Positions 50,218 to 58,952 of a stretch of 64,000 nt of DNA are shown here, piece after piece (the stretch's first letter is position 1; each line of letters starts with the position of its first letter). The stretch lies in assembly GCA_964545205.1 (NCBI GenBank), contig CAZJFH010000020.1, positions 1 to 64,000 on the forward strand, in the 5' to 3' direction. Source of the DNA: CAZJFH01 sp964545205. Lineage in GTDB: Bacteria > Pseudomonadota > Alphaproteobacteria > Rhodospirillales > Magnetospirillaceae. The notes beneath the pieces are model-generated. The model was not told where the DNA came from and did not search any database. It saw only the letters and a program-made list of their open reading frames with translations. Both the position numbers and the translations under genes were made by a program.

Positions 50218-51649
50218 GGTGATCACGGCGTTGCGGCGCCACGCCGCGGAGACGCCCGAGGCGACCGCCGTCGCCGACTCCCGTGGCGCGCTCGGCTTCG
50301 GCCGGCTGGCGCTGGAGGTCGACGACCTGGCGCGGCGCCTCGCGCCGTTGCCCGACACGGTGGGACTGCTGTGCCGGGCCTCGGTCGACTGGGTGATCGC
50401 CGACCTCGCGGCCACGCGGGCCGGCAAGACCGTGGTGCCGCTGCCCGAGTTCTTCGCCGCCGACCAACTCGGCCATGTGCTGCGCGACGCCGGCGTCGGC
50501 GTCGTCCTGGTCGGGCCGGGGCTGGAGCGGCTGGCCGCGGCGCTGGGGACGACCTGGGTCCGGCCGAGAGACCTGCCGCCGTCCGCGGCGCCGGCGGGAT
50601 CGCCGCGGCTGCGCAAGATCGTCTACACCTCGGGCAGCACCGGCCGCCCCAAGGGCGCGGTGCTCGGCGAGCGGCAGATCGGCTGGAGCGCCCGCGCGCT
50701 GATCGAGGCATCGGGCGCCGGGCCGGCGGACCGCTACCTGTCGCTGCTGCCCTATTCGCTGCTGCTCGAACAGATCTGCGCGATCCATGTGCCGTTGCTG
50801 GTCGGGGCGCCGACGACGATCGCCGCCGAAGCCTTCGCCGCCGCCGCGAACGGCGATCCCGCGCCGCTGCTGGCGACAATCGAGGCGGTGCGCCCCACCG
50901 CGACGGTGCTGGTGCCGGACCTGCTGGCCGGCTGGCTCCAGGCGATCGAGGCCAGCGGGCTGCGGCCGCCGGACAGCCTGCGCTTCGTCGCCGTCGGCGG
51001 CGCGCCGGTGCCGGCGGCCACCGCCGAGCGCGCCTGGGCGGCGGGCATTCCGGTCCACGAGGGCTACGGCCTGACCGAATGCTGCTCGGTGGTCGCCGTC
51101 AACCGGCCGGGGGGCCGCGTTCCCGGCAGCGTCGGCCGGCCGCTGCCGGGGAACCGCGTGCGCATCGAGGACGGCGAGATCGTCGTCGTCGGGCCGGGCG
51201 TGATGGACGGCTATCTCGGCGCCGGGCCGGTCGCCCGCGAGTGGCGCACCGGCGATCTCGGCAGCCTCGATGCCGACGGCAACCTGTTCGTCCACGGCCG
51301 CCGCGACACCCTGATCGTCACTGCGCTGGGCCGCAACGTCAGCCCGGAATGGGTCGAGACCGCCGTTCTGGCCGACCCCGCCTTCGCCCGCTGCGTCGTC
51401 GTCGGGCACGGACGGCCGGCCTTGACCGCCATCCTCACGCCGGCCGCCTGGTTCGCCGACGCCACGCCCGCCATGGTCGCCTCGCGGCTGCACGCCGCCT
51501 GCGCCGGCCTGCCCGACTACGCCCGCCCGCGGCACGTCGCCGTCGTCGCCGACGACGAGCTGCGGCGGCGCGGGTGCCTGACCGCCAACGGCCGGCCGAT
51601 CCGCCGCCGCTTCGCCGACTTGTTCATCGACCAGGGAGTCGCCGCATGA
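50210..51649 (+). CDS. AMP-binding (acyl-CoA/ACP synthetase-like) protein
   Basis: The 479-residue protein belongs to the ANL superfamily: P-loop-like YTSGSTGRPKGAVLGE, EGYGLTECCSVVAVN, EWRTGDLGSLDADGNLFVHGRRD (core Asp) and a C-terminal GRNVSPEWVE. It should adenylate a carboxylic acid, probably a fatty acid, and pass it to CoA or a carrier protein. The C-terminal lid is short. It overlaps both neighbours. Confidence 0.88.
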   Translation: MPEVITALRRHAAETPEATAVADSRGALGFGRLALEVDDLARRLAPLPDTVGLLCRASVDWVIADLAATRAGKTVVPLPEFFAADQLGHVLRDAGVGVVLVGPGLERLAAALGTTWVRPRDLPPSAAPAGSPRLRKIVYTSGSTGRPKGAVLGERQIGWSARALIEASGAGPADRYLSLLPYSLLLEQICAIHVPLLVGAPTTIAAEAFAAAANGDPAPLLATIEAVRPTATVLVPDLLAGWLQAIEASGLRPPDSLRFVAVGGAPVPAATAERAWAAGIPVHEGYGLTECCSVVAVNRPGGRVPGSVGRPLPGNRVRIEDGEIVVVGPGVMDGYLGAGPVAREWRTGDLGSLDADGNLFVHGRRDTLIVTALGRNVSPEWVETAVLADPAFARCVVVGHGRPALTAILTPAAWFADATPAMVASRLHAACAGLPDYARPRHVAVVADDELRRRGCLTANGRPIRRRFADLFIDQGVAA

Positions 51650-52314
51650 GCTTCCACGACCGCCTTCTCGCCGAAACCGCTGCCGAGCGCGCCGCCTTCC
51701 TCGCCACGCCGCTGATCCGATCGGTGCTGCGCGACGGGGCGTCGCCCGACCTGTACCTGGCCTTTCTCGAGCAGGCCTACCATCACGTGCGCCACACCTG
51801 CCCGCTGCTGGCGCTGGCCGCCTCGCGCCTGGGACCCGACGACGACCGATACCGCGACGCCCTGATCGCCTACATGGACGAGGAGAAGGGCCACGACGAG
51901 TGGATCCTCGACGACATCCGCCAACTCGGCGGCGACGCCGCTTCGGTGCGCGGCGGTCAGCCCGGCCTGGCCTGCAAGGCGATGATCGGCTGGGCCTACT
52001 ACGCGGTCGAGCGCATCAGCCCGTACTGTCTGCTGGGAATGGTCCACGTGCTCGAAGGCATGTCGGTGCGGCTCGCCCATGCGGCGGCCGAACGGCTGGC
52101 GGCGGGGTTCGGTCGCGATCTCGGCGACGGCTTCCGCTACCTGACCTCGCACGGCGCCCTCGACGTCGAGCACGTCGCCTTCTACCGCCGTCTGGTCGAC
52201 GGCCTGCCCGCGGCGGCGCAGCCGTACATCGTCGAGGCCGCCAAGGATTTCTACCGGCTCTACGGCGGGATCTTCGCCGAACTGGGCGGCGCGGAGGTGC
52301 GTCATGCGGCTTGA
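51646..52314 (+). CDS. Haem-oxygenase-like diiron oxidase/TenA-like iron-containing redox enzyme
   Basis: The 222-residue helical protein carries the ligand pattern of haem-oxygenase-like diiron enzymes (UndA/CADD/SznF family). E80 and H83 lie in EEKGHDEW, E137 in VLEGM, and H169-D173-H176 in HGALDVEHV. These enzymes use Fe and O2 to cleave or oxidise fatty acids or amino acids. Its start overlaps the AMP-ligase stop (ATGA) and its end overlaps the SDR gene. The substrate is probably the product of the ligase, by inference. Confidence 0.85.
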   Translation: MSFHDRLLAETAAERAAFLATPLIRSVLRDGASPDLYLAFLEQAYHHVRHTCPLLALAASRLGPDDDRYRDALIAYMDEEKGHDEWILDDIRQLGGDAASVRGGQPGLACKAMIGWAYYAVERISPYCLLGMVHVLEGMSVRLAHAAAERLAAGFGRDLGDGFRYLTSHGALDVEHVAFYRRLVDGLPAAAQPYIVEAAKDFYRLYGGIFAELGGAEVRHAA

Positions 52315-53110
52315 GGGCAAGCTCGTCCTGGTCACCGGCGCCGGCTCGGGCATCGGCCGCGCATTCTGTCGCGCCGCCGCGGAACGCGGCGCCCGCCTGG
52401 TTCTGGTCGGCCGCCGCCCCGCGGCGCTCGACGAGACTCTGGCCGCCCTGCCGCGGCCGGGCGAGCATCGCGTCGCCGTCGCCGACGTCACCGATGCCGG
52501 CGACCGCCGCGCGCTGGCGGCGTCGCTGGCCGAAGGGCGGCTCGACGTCCTGGTCAACAACGCCGGCGTCGTCGCCGTCGGGCCCCTGGCCCAGGCCGAG
52601 GACGCCGAGCTGCGCCGTGTGCTGGAGACCAACGTGCTGGCGCCGATGGCGCTGACCCGCGAGCTGCTGCCGGTGCTGCGGAGCGCCAGGCAGGCGCGGG
52701 TGGTCAATGTCGGCTCGGTGTTCGGCGACATCGCCTATCCGCTGTTCGCGGCATACTCGGCGAGCAAGTTCGGCCTGCGCGGCTTCTCCGAGGCGCTGCG
52801 GCGCGAGCTGCACGGCAGCGGCATCGGCGTCACCTACGTCGCGCCGCGCGCGACGCGCACCCCGGCCGCCGGCGCCTTCGCGGCGCTGGTCGGGCCGATG
52901 GGCATGACCCTGGACGCCCCCGAGGCGGTGGCGGCCGGCATCGTGCGCGCCGTCGAACGCGACGCCCGCGATGCCTATCCGCGTGGAGCCGAGCGGCTGT
53001 TCGTGCTGCTGCAGCGGCTGTTCCCGGGCGTGATCGACCGGGCGGTCGGCGGCCAGACCCGGCACCCGGAGATCGCGGCGATCCTCCAGGCGCCCGGCGC
53101 GGCGGAGTAG
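52304..53110 (+). CDS. Short-chain dehydrogenase/reductase
   Basis: The 268-residue protein is a classical SDR: TGAGSGIGRAF nucleotide site, NNAGVVAVG, catalytic Ser in NVGSVFGD, Y-x3-K as YSASK (from AAYSASKFGLRGF), and an RATRTP end. It reduces or oxidises a carbonyl or alcohol with NAD(P). It overlaps the diiron gene by 11 bases and is the last gene of the cluster. Confidence 0.93.
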   Translation: MRLEGKLVLVTGAGSGIGRAFCRAAAERGARLVLVGRRPAALDETLAALPRPGEHRVAVADVTDAGDRRALAASLAEGRLDVLVNNAGVVAVGPLAQAEDAELRRVLETNVLAPMALTRELLPVLRSARQARVVNVGSVFGDIAYPLFAAYSASKFGLRGFSEALRRELHGSGIGVTYVAPRATRTPAAGAFAALVGPMGMTLDAPEAVAAGIVRAVERDARDAYPRGAERLFVLLQRLFPGVIDRAVGGQTRHPEIAAILQAPGAAE

Positions 53111-53116
53111 GGAAGG

Positions 53117-53139
53117 GGCGCCGGCCTCAGGCCGGCGCC
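53117..53139. terminator. Hairpin between convergent SDR and radical SAM genes
   Basis: GGCGCCGGCC (53117-53126) pairs perfectly with GGCCGGCGCC (53130-53139). The stem includes the stop codon of the radical SAM gene and begins six bases after the SDR stop, so it may work for both directions. No T-tract. Confidence 0.55.
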
Positions 53140-54083
53140 AGCCGCCCGCGGGCGTAGTCGGCGGCAACGCGCATCAGTTCGCGCGGCCGGTAGCGGCCGC
53201 GCAGGTTGCAGCGGCCGCAGATCGTCTCGTCGGCGCCGGCGCCCTCCCGGGCGGTCAACGCCTGGCGCAGGCTCATGGCGCCGACCTCGCCGATCACCCG
53301 GCTGTGGCGGATGTCGTTGAAGCAGAACGTGTACTGGCCGCGGGCGTTGATCAGCATGTTGGTGTTGCGCGGGATGCACTTGTGCCGGTTGCCCAGCCAC
53401 TGCTGCGCCACCTCGACGACGCTGGGGATGAAGCCGGTTTCCTGGCTGCCCAGCCCGAGCCGGCGGATGGCCGCGCGCAGGCGGACCTCCGACGGCTGAC
53501 CGTCGGTCTCCTTGGCGCCGGCGCGGTCGTAGTAGGTCGGCGACATGTGCAGCGCATCGATGCCGTGCCCGCGGAACCACGCCACGGTGGCGTCGAGCGT
53601 CTCCAGGCATTCGGCGGTCGGCGACAGGTTGATGACCAGCCGCGTCCGCCCGAGCAGACGCCGCGCGGCGAGGATGTTGTCCATCACCTGGCGTTGGTCG
53701 AGATTGGTGTGGACCGTCTGGTAGACCGCCGGGTCGATGCTGGAGAACGAGATCATCAGCGTGTCGATGACGCCGTCCAGGCGCTTCAGCCGCTCCGCCG
53801 CGAGGCGGCTGCCGTTGGTGGCCATGTCGAAGCGCAGCGGATTGCCGCGCAGGCGCTCGACGAAATCGTCGAAGGCCGGATGGGTGGTCGGCTCGCCGTA
53901 GCCGGCGACGACGACGCGGAACACGTCGGCCGGCGACAGCCGTGCCAGCGCCCGCTCGAACACCTCGGGTCGCATCACCTGCGGGTCCGAGATCATCGCC
54001 CGCGGGCACATGGCGCAGCGGGCGTTGCATTTGCTGGTCCATTCCCAGTTGACCGCCACGCGGTAGCCTGATGGTGAAGTCAT
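53127..54083 (-). CDS. Radical SAM/SPASM protein
   Basis: The 318-residue protein has the radical SAM cluster motif C19-NAR-C23-AM-C26 and the usual glycine/Glu elements (VVVAGYGEPTTHP). A C-terminal SPASM-like cysteine set follows (KCIPRNTNMLIN, FCFNDI, ETICGRCNLRG). It should modify a peptide or small molecule using SAM radicals. It is convergent with the hemolysin/ligase/diiron/SDR cluster and may belong functionally to it; no precursor peptide is evident. Confidence 0.9.
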   Translation of the reverse strand: MTSPSGYRVAVNWEWTSKCNARCAMCPRAMISDPQVMRPEVFERALARLSPADVFRVVVAGYGEPTTHPAFDDFVERLRGNPLRFDMATNGSRLAAERLKRLDGVIDTLMISFSSIDPAVYQTVHTNLDQRQVMDNILAARRLLGRTRLVINLSPTAECLETLDATVAWFRGHGIDALHMSPTYYDRAGAKETDGQPSEVRLRAAIRRLGLGSQETGFIPSVVEVAQQWLGNRHKCIPRNTNMLINARGQYTFCFNDIRHSRVIGEVGAMSLRQALTAREGAGADETICGRCNLRGRYRPRELMRVAADYARGRLAPA

Positions 54084-54185
54084 TCCCTGTCCCCCGATGT
54101 CGTGGTGGGGGGCACGGTACCGGGCCGTGCTGATCGCAGTCTGACAGGCTAGCGGGGCCGGACGGATCGTCAGGCCGTGGGTCGG

Positions 54186-54205
54186 CGTTCCGCCTTGCCG
54201 GAACG
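54186..54205 (-). terminator. Hairpin after the GntR regulator
   Basis: CGTTCCG (54186-54192) pairs with CGGAACG (54199-54205) around a 6-base loop, two bases beyond the end of the regulator gene. It may terminate that leftward transcript. The rest of 54084-54207 holds only a weak GCACGG/CCGTGC dyad. Confidence 0.45.
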
Positions 54206-54207
54206 GG

Positions 54208-54888
54208 TCAGACCACGGTGCCGAGCATGTTGTCGCGCACGGTCTCGAGGTGCTTGCGCATGTGACGTTCCGCCCCGGCGACGTCGCGATCCCGGACCGC
54301 CTGAACGCAGTCGGCGTGCTGGCTCATGTACAGGGCCTTGCGGTCCTCGGTCACCGTCGCCTTCTTCAGCCGTCCCCAGATCTCCTGTTCGCGCACGGCA
54401 TCGACCGCGCGGAACAGGTTCAGCAGCAGCTGGTTGCGGGCCGCCTGCGCGATCGCGTGGTGCAGGGCGCTGTCCCACTTCTCGAAGCTCGGCACGTCGG
54501 TGGCGGTGGTCGCGCCCCGAAGGCACTCCTCCATCCGCGCGATTTCGGCCGGGCTGGCGCGCAGCGCCGCCAGGGCCGCGATCCGCGGCTCGAGGATCAG
54601 GCGGACCTCCATCACCTCCTGGGGATTGGTCGCGTCGATGACGAAGCCGGCCTCGGATTGGTCGTCGTTGGCCGGCTCGGGCCGGCTGCCCACGAAGGTG
54701 CCGCGGCCGACATGGCGCCAGATGGCGCCCTCGGCCTCCAGCGCCGCCAGGGCGCCGCGCAGCGTCGTCCGGGTGACGCCGAGCTCCTGGGCGAGGTCGC
54801 GCTCGGGCGGCAGCCGGCTCTGGGGGCCGAAGCGGTCCGACTGGATGAGGTCGCGCAGGCGTTGGAGGGTGTCGTTGCTGGTGGTCAT
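54208..54888 (-). CDS. GntR/FadR-family (FCD domain) regulator
   Basis: The 226-residue protein has a winged helix (about 15-75; RLPPERDLAQELGVTRTTLRGALAAL) and an FCD all-helical effector domain (EVMEVRLILEPRIAALAALRASP, HHAIAQAARNQ, HADCVQAVRDRDVAGAERHMRKHL) with the metal-binding Asp/His pattern. FCD regulators bind carboxylic acids. It is divergent from the FAH/TRAP operon and probably controls it through the repeats in the gap. Confidence 0.93.
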   Translation of the reverse strand: MTTSNDTLQRLRDLIQSDRFGPQSRLPPERDLAQELGVTRTTLRGALAALEAEGAIWRHVGRGTFVGSRPEPANDDQSEAGFVIDATNPQEVMEVRLILEPRIAALAALRASPAEIARMEECLRGATTATDVPSFEKWDSALHHAIAQAARNQLLLNLFRAVDAVREQEIWGRLKKATVTEDRKALYMSQHADCVQAVRDRDVAGAERHMRKHLETVRDNMLGTVV

Positions 54889-54921
54889 CGGGTCTCTGCG
54901 GAAGCTACGACCATTAACCTA

Positions 54922-55066
54922 ATTGGTCTGGATTGGTTTCGCAACTTGCTCGCGTCGGCTTGCCCGAAAGGCAGAGGCTGGCCGACCAATTACTATACCA
55001 AAGCATGGTATGGGCCGAAATGGTTGACATCTGCCTCGATTGGTTTTGCAATGGTCCGAAATTGGT
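54922..55066 (+). promoter_or_regulatory. Promoter/operator region of the FAH-TRAP operon
   Basis: The gap carries four ATTGGT copies (54922-54927, 54932-54937, 55039-55044, 55061-55066), one inverted ACCAAT (54985-54990) and the perfect dyad ATACCA-N5-TGGTAT (54995-55011), which resembles FadR/GntR operators (TGGT...ACCA). A promoter candidate TTGACA (55024-55029), 17 bases, TGCAAT (55047-55052) overlaps the rightmost repeats. Such placement suits repression by the divergent GntR protein. Confidence 0.6.
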
Positions 55067-55083
55067 TGGAGATCGAAGCCACC

Positions 55084-55980
55084 ATGCATCTTGTGACCTT
55101 TTCCACCGAAGGCCGTGTCCGGGTCGGCGTTCTGATGCCGGGCGACGGAGTCGTCGTCGACCTTTCGGCCGGTACGCCGGCTCTGCCCGCCGACATGTCC
55201 GCCTTCGTCCTCGGCGGCACGGCGCTGCTGGACGCGGCCCGCGAGGCCGTCAGGTCCGCCACCGCCGAGCAGGTGTTGCCGCTCGGGCGCGTAAGCCTGC
55301 TGGCGCCGATCCAGCGGCCGCTGCGCGACCTCATGTGCGTCGGCAAGAACTATCGCGAGCACGCGAAGGAGTTCCACGGGTCCGGCTTCGATGCGACCGC
55401 GGGCGCCGATGCGGTGCCGGAGGATCCCATCATCTTCACCAAGGCGACCACCAGCGTGATCGGCCCGGGCGAGACCATTCCGGCCGGCTCCGACCCGACC
55501 GCGTCGGTCGACTACGAGGGCGAGCTCGCGGTGGTGATCGGCAAGCCGGGGCGCAACATCGCCGCCCGGAACGCCTTCGATCACGTCTACGGCTACACGG
55601 TCGTCAACGACGTCACCTCGCGCACCTTGCAGAAGCGGCACAAGCAGTGGTTCCTCGGCAAGAGCCTGGACGGCTTCTGCCCGATGGGCCCCGCCCTGGT
55701 CACCGCCGACGAGATTCCCGACGTCTCGACGCTGCGCCTCGTCACCCGCGTCAATGGCGAGGTCCGTCAGGACGCGTCGGTGTCGGACCTGATTTTCGAC
55801 ATCCCGACGCTGATCGAGGTCATCTCGGCCTCGGTGACGCTGCTGCCCGGCGACATCATCGCCACCGGCACGCCGGCCGGCGTCGGCATCGGCTTCACGC
55901 CGCCGCGCTTCCTGAGCGCCGGCGACGTGGTCTCGGTCACGATCGACGGGATCGGCACGCTCGAGAACCCCGTCGGCTGA
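55084..55980 (+). CDS. Fumarylacetoacetate hydrolase family protein
   Basis: The 298-residue protein has a short N-terminal domain and the FAH fold: LMCVGKNYREHAKEF, FTKATTSVIGPGETI, the metal site SVDYEGELAVVIGK (acidic triad), GYTVVNDVTSRTLQK, and GDIIATGTPAGVG. Members cleave or decarboxylate oxo-acids (fumarylpyruvate, acylpyruvates) or hydrate dienoates. It is the first gene of the rightward catabolic operon under the GntR regulator, so its substrate is probably the compound imported by the TRAP system. Confidence 0.92.
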   Translation: MHLVTFSTEGRVRVGVLMPGDGVVVDLSAGTPALPADMSAFVLGGTALLDAAREAVRSATAEQVLPLGRVSLLAPIQRPLRDLMCVGKNYREHAKEFHGSGFDATAGADAVPEDPIIFTKATTSVIGPGETIPAGSDPTASVDYEGELAVVIGKPGRNIAARNAFDHVYGYTVVNDVTSRTLQKRHKQWFLGKSLDGFCPMGPALVTADEIPDVSTLRLVTRVNGEVRQDASVSDLIFDIPTLIEVISASVTLLPGDIIATGTPAGVGIGFTPPRFLSAGDVVSVTIDGIGTLENPVG

Positions 55981-56021
55981 ACATAGCTCTCGGAACAAAC
56001 CAAACAAGCAGGAGGAGTCCA

Positions 56022-56978
56022 ATGAAGAAAACGACCGCGACGGCCCTGGCCGTGATGCTGGCGACCGCCGCACCGGCGCTCGCCCAGGACAAGAAGGATG
56101 TGGCCTGGGGCGGTTCGTCCCCCGGCGGCGTCATGTACTACATGGTCGGGACCGCCGGCACCATCCTGTCGCGCGACCTGCCCGAATTCAACGTCACCCA
56201 GGTCACCACCGGCGGCTCGACCGAGAACGCCAAGCGGCTGATCAAGGGCGAGCTCGACATGGGCATCGTCTACGGCTCGCACGTCTATCTGGCCCAGAAG
56301 CAGGAAGGCCCGTTCAAGGACGGCGCCAAGGGCGACATGCTGCGCGGCGTCGCCAAGGCCTATGACGGCCCGACCTATTTCGTCACGCTGAAGGGCACCG
56401 GCATCAAGAGCATGGCCGATCTCGCCGGCAAGACGGTGGCGCTCGGCCCGCCCGGCTCGGGCACCGTGTTCAACTGCTCCAACATCCTCACCGCGCTGGG
56501 GCTGCTCGACAAGATCACGCCGCGCATGATGACCTTCGCCGATGCCGGGCGCGCCATGGGCAACGGGCAGCTCGACGCGTTCTGCCAGTCGTCGGCGCCG
56601 GCGGCGGCGGTCAAGGAACTGGCCGAGACCCACGACGTCGTCGTCCTGTCGATGAGCGACGCCGAGATGGCCAAGATCGAGGGCACCTTCCCCTACTACT
56701 GGAAGGGCACGATGAAGGCCGGCATGTACAAGAACGTCCCCGACGTCACGCTGCCCTACACGGACGTCTACTGGGTCGCGCACGAGCGCGTGCCCGCCGA
56801 GACCGTCTCGAAGTTCCTCGAGCATTTCGACAAGGACGAGATCCGCAAGGAACTGGTCGCCGGCCACAAGGCCTGGGGCCAGCTCGCGCCCGACACCAAG
56901 AACTTCCGCAAGCTCGGCGCGCCGATGCACCCCGGGGCCGAGGCCTACTACAAGGCCAAGGGCGTCTGGCAGGAGTAG
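56022..56978 (+). CDS. TAXI-family TRAP transporter solute-binding protein
   Basis: The 318-residue protein has a signal peptide (MKKTTATALAVMLATAAPALAQ) and a TAXI-type binding fold: GSSPGGVMYYMVGTAGTIL, TQVTTGGSTENAKRLIKGELDMG, GKTVALGPPGSGTVF. It binds a carboxylic acid in the periplasm and delivers it to the fused TRAP permease that follows. It has a strong GGAGGAG site. A large hairpin separates it from the permease gene. Confidence 0.92.
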   Translation: MKKTTATALAVMLATAAPALAQDKKDVAWGGSSPGGVMYYMVGTAGTILSRDLPEFNVTQVTTGGSTENAKRLIKGELDMGIVYGSHVYLAQKQEGPFKDGAKGDMLRGVAKAYDGPTYFVTLKGTGIKSMADLAGKTVALGPPGSGTVFNCSNILTALGLLDKITPRMMTFADAGRAMGNGQLDAFCQSSAPAAAVKELAETHDVVVLSMSDAEMAKIEGTFPYYWKGTMKAGMYKNVPDVTLPYTDVYWVAHERVPAETVSKFLEHFDKDEIRKELVAGHKAWGQLAPDTKNFRKLGAPMHPGAEAYYKAKGVWQE

Positions 56979-56988
56979 CGGCGTTCAC

Positions 56989-57018
56989 CCGCGGCGGCGC
57001 CTCCCGGCGCCGCCGCGG
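56989..57018 (+). terminator. Strong hairpin between TAXI binding-protein and permease genes
   Basis: CCGCGGCGGCGCC (56989-57001) pairs perfectly with GGCGCCGCCGCGG (57006-57018), a 13-bp stem with loop TCCC, eleven bases after the stop. The partial T run CCTTTGCGG follows. It probably causes partial termination or 3'-end protection so that the binding protein is made in excess of the permease. Confidence 0.6.
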
Positions 57019-57035
57019 CCTTTGCGGAGAACATC

Positions 57036-58952
57036 ATGCGTTGGTACGAAGGCTGGTTCGAAGACGTTTCCGTCAAGGGCCGCTCGCTCGGTGGCGCCTG
57101 GGCCTGGCTCTACGGCGCCGTCGGCCTGTGCTTCTCGGGCTGGTACATGTACACCTCGGGCTTCGGTCTGGTCTCGACGGAGAGCAATCGCGGCCTCTAC
57201 CTGCTGTTCACCTCGGTCCTGGTATTCCTGCTCTACCCCGCCCGCCGCGGCGCCCCGAAGGACCGGCCGAGCCTGCTCGACGGCGTCCTGATGCTCGCGG
57301 CGGTGGCGTCCATCGGCTACTGGATGGACCAGTACGTCCCCTACGCGATGTTCCGGGTCAGCTCCCCGAACATGTGGGACCTGGTGATGGGCGGCATCGC
57401 CATCGTGGTGATGCTGGAGACGGCGCGGCGCGTGCTCGGCATCGTCATGGTGATTCTGGGGCTGGTGTTCCTGGCCCAGCTCTATTTCGGCACCGTGCTG
57501 CCCGGCAAGCTCAGCCATCCCGGGCTGTCGGTCGAGCGCATCATCGAATTCACCTTCTCGACCCAGGAGGCGATCTTCGGCGTCATCACCGCCACTTTCG
57601 CCACCTTCGTCTTCCCGTTCATGATCTTCGGGGCGTTTCTGGAGCGCTCGGGCGCCGGCCAGTTCTTCATGGAACTGGCCACCGCGCTGACGGGCCGCTG
57701 GCGCGGCGGCCCCGCCAAGATCGCCACCGTCACCTCGGCGCTGTTCGGCTCGATCTCGGGCTCCTCGGTGGCCAACGTGGTGTCGACCGGCACCTTCACC
57801 ATCCCGATGATGAAGCGCATGGGCTTCCGCCCGCCGGTCGCCGGCGGCATTGAGGCGATCGCCTCGACCGGCGGGCAGTTCATGCCGCCGATCATGGGCG
57901 CCGGCGTGTTCATCCTCGCGACCCTGACCGAGACGGAATACCTCGAGATCGCGCTGATGAACGTGATCCCGGCGCTGCTGTTCTTCGGCTTCGTCATGTT
58001 CATGGTCGACCTCGAGGCGGTGCGCACCGGCCTCAAGGGCCTGCCGCGCGAGGAATGCCCGCGGCTGGGCGAGGTGCTGCGCAAGGGCTGGCACTTCTTC
58101 ATGCCGCTGGTCGTGGTCCTCGGGCTGCTGTTCGTCGGCTACTCGCCCGAGATCGGCGCGTTCTGGGGCACCGTCTCCACGCTCGTCCTGTCGTGGCGGC
58201 GCAAGGAGACCCGCATGGGGCCGCGCTCGATCGTCCAGGGCCTGGTCGGCGGCGCCCATTCCAACACCGCCGCCGGCGCCGCCATCGGCACGCTCGGCAT
58301 CATCATCGGCGGCATCGTGCTGTCGGGACTGGGCCTCAAGTTCTCGGCGGTGCTGGTCGAGTTCGCGGGCGGCTCGCTGTTCCTGGCGGCGCTGATGGTC
58401 ATGGCCATCTCGATCATCATCGGCATGGGCTCGAGCACCACCGGCTCCTACATCATCCTGTCGGTGGTCGCGGCGCCGGCGCTGATCAAGCTGGGCGTGC
58501 CGGTGATCGCGGCGCATCTGGCGGTTTTCTACGGCGCCTGCCTGTCCAACATCACGCCGCCGGTCTGCGTCTCGGCCTTCGCCGGCGCCGCCATCGCCAA
58601 GGCCGATCCCATGGAGACCGGGTTCTCGGCGCTGAAATACGGCGCCGCGCTGGTGCTGCTGCCGTTCAGCTTCATCTACGCGCCGGAGATCCTTCTGCTC
58701 GGCTCGCCGCTCGAGATCGCGCACGCCACCATCGGCCACATTCTCGGCCTGGCTGCGGCCGCGATGGCGCTGCAGGGCGCCAGCTTCTTCAGCGGTCGCA
58801 TCAGGACCGTGCAACGCCTGATGCTGGTCGCGGCGGCGTTCATGCTGCTGTTCCCGACGAGCTGGTGGGTCGACGTCGCCGGCCTGGCGACGCTGGCCGC
58901 GGCGATGATGTTCGAGCTGCCCGGACGGCGGCGGCTGCGGTCGGCGCCGTGA
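57036..58952 (+). CDS. Fused TRAP transporter permease (4TM/12TM, TAXI type)
   Basis: The 638-residue membrane protein fuses the small (DctQ-like, about 1-130) and large (DctM-like) TRAP subunits. Typical blocks are FPFMIFGAFLERSGAGQFFM, GSISGSSVANVVSTGTFTIP, AIASTGGQFMPPIMGAG and GMGSSTTGSYIILS. The transporter works as a secondary, sodium-coupled system with the TAXI binding protein. The start has GCGGAGAACATC upstream. Its stop overlaps the TauE start (GTGA). Confidence 0.92.
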   Translation: MRWYEGWFEDVSVKGRSLGGAWAWLYGAVGLCFSGWYMYTSGFGLVSTESNRGLYLLFTSVLVFLLYPARRGAPKDRPSLLDGVLMLAAVASIGYWMDQYVPYAMFRVSSPNMWDLVMGGIAIVVMLETARRVLGIVMVILGLVFLAQLYFGTVLPGKLSHPGLSVERIIEFTFSTQEAIFGVITATFATFVFPFMIFGAFLERSGAGQFFMELATALTGRWRGGPAKIATVTSALFGSISGSSVANVVSTGTFTIPMMKRMGFRPPVAGGIEAIASTGGQFMPPIMGAGVFILATLTETEYLEIALMNVIPALLFFGFVMFMVDLEAVRTGLKGLPREECPRLGEVLRKGWHFFMPLVVVLGLLFVGYSPEIGAFWGTVSTLVLSWRRKETRMGPRSIVQGLVGGAHSNTAAGAAIGTLGIIIGGIVLSGLGLKFSAVLVEFAGGSLFLAALMVMAISIIIGMGSSTTGSYIILSVVAAPALIKLGVPVIAAHLAVFYGACLSNITPPVCVSAFAGAAIAKADPMETGFSALKYGAALVLLPFSFIYAPEILLLGSPLEIAHATIGHILGLAAAAMALQGASFFSGRIRTVQRLMLVAAAFMLLFPTSWWVDVAGLATLAAAMMFELPGRRRLRSAP

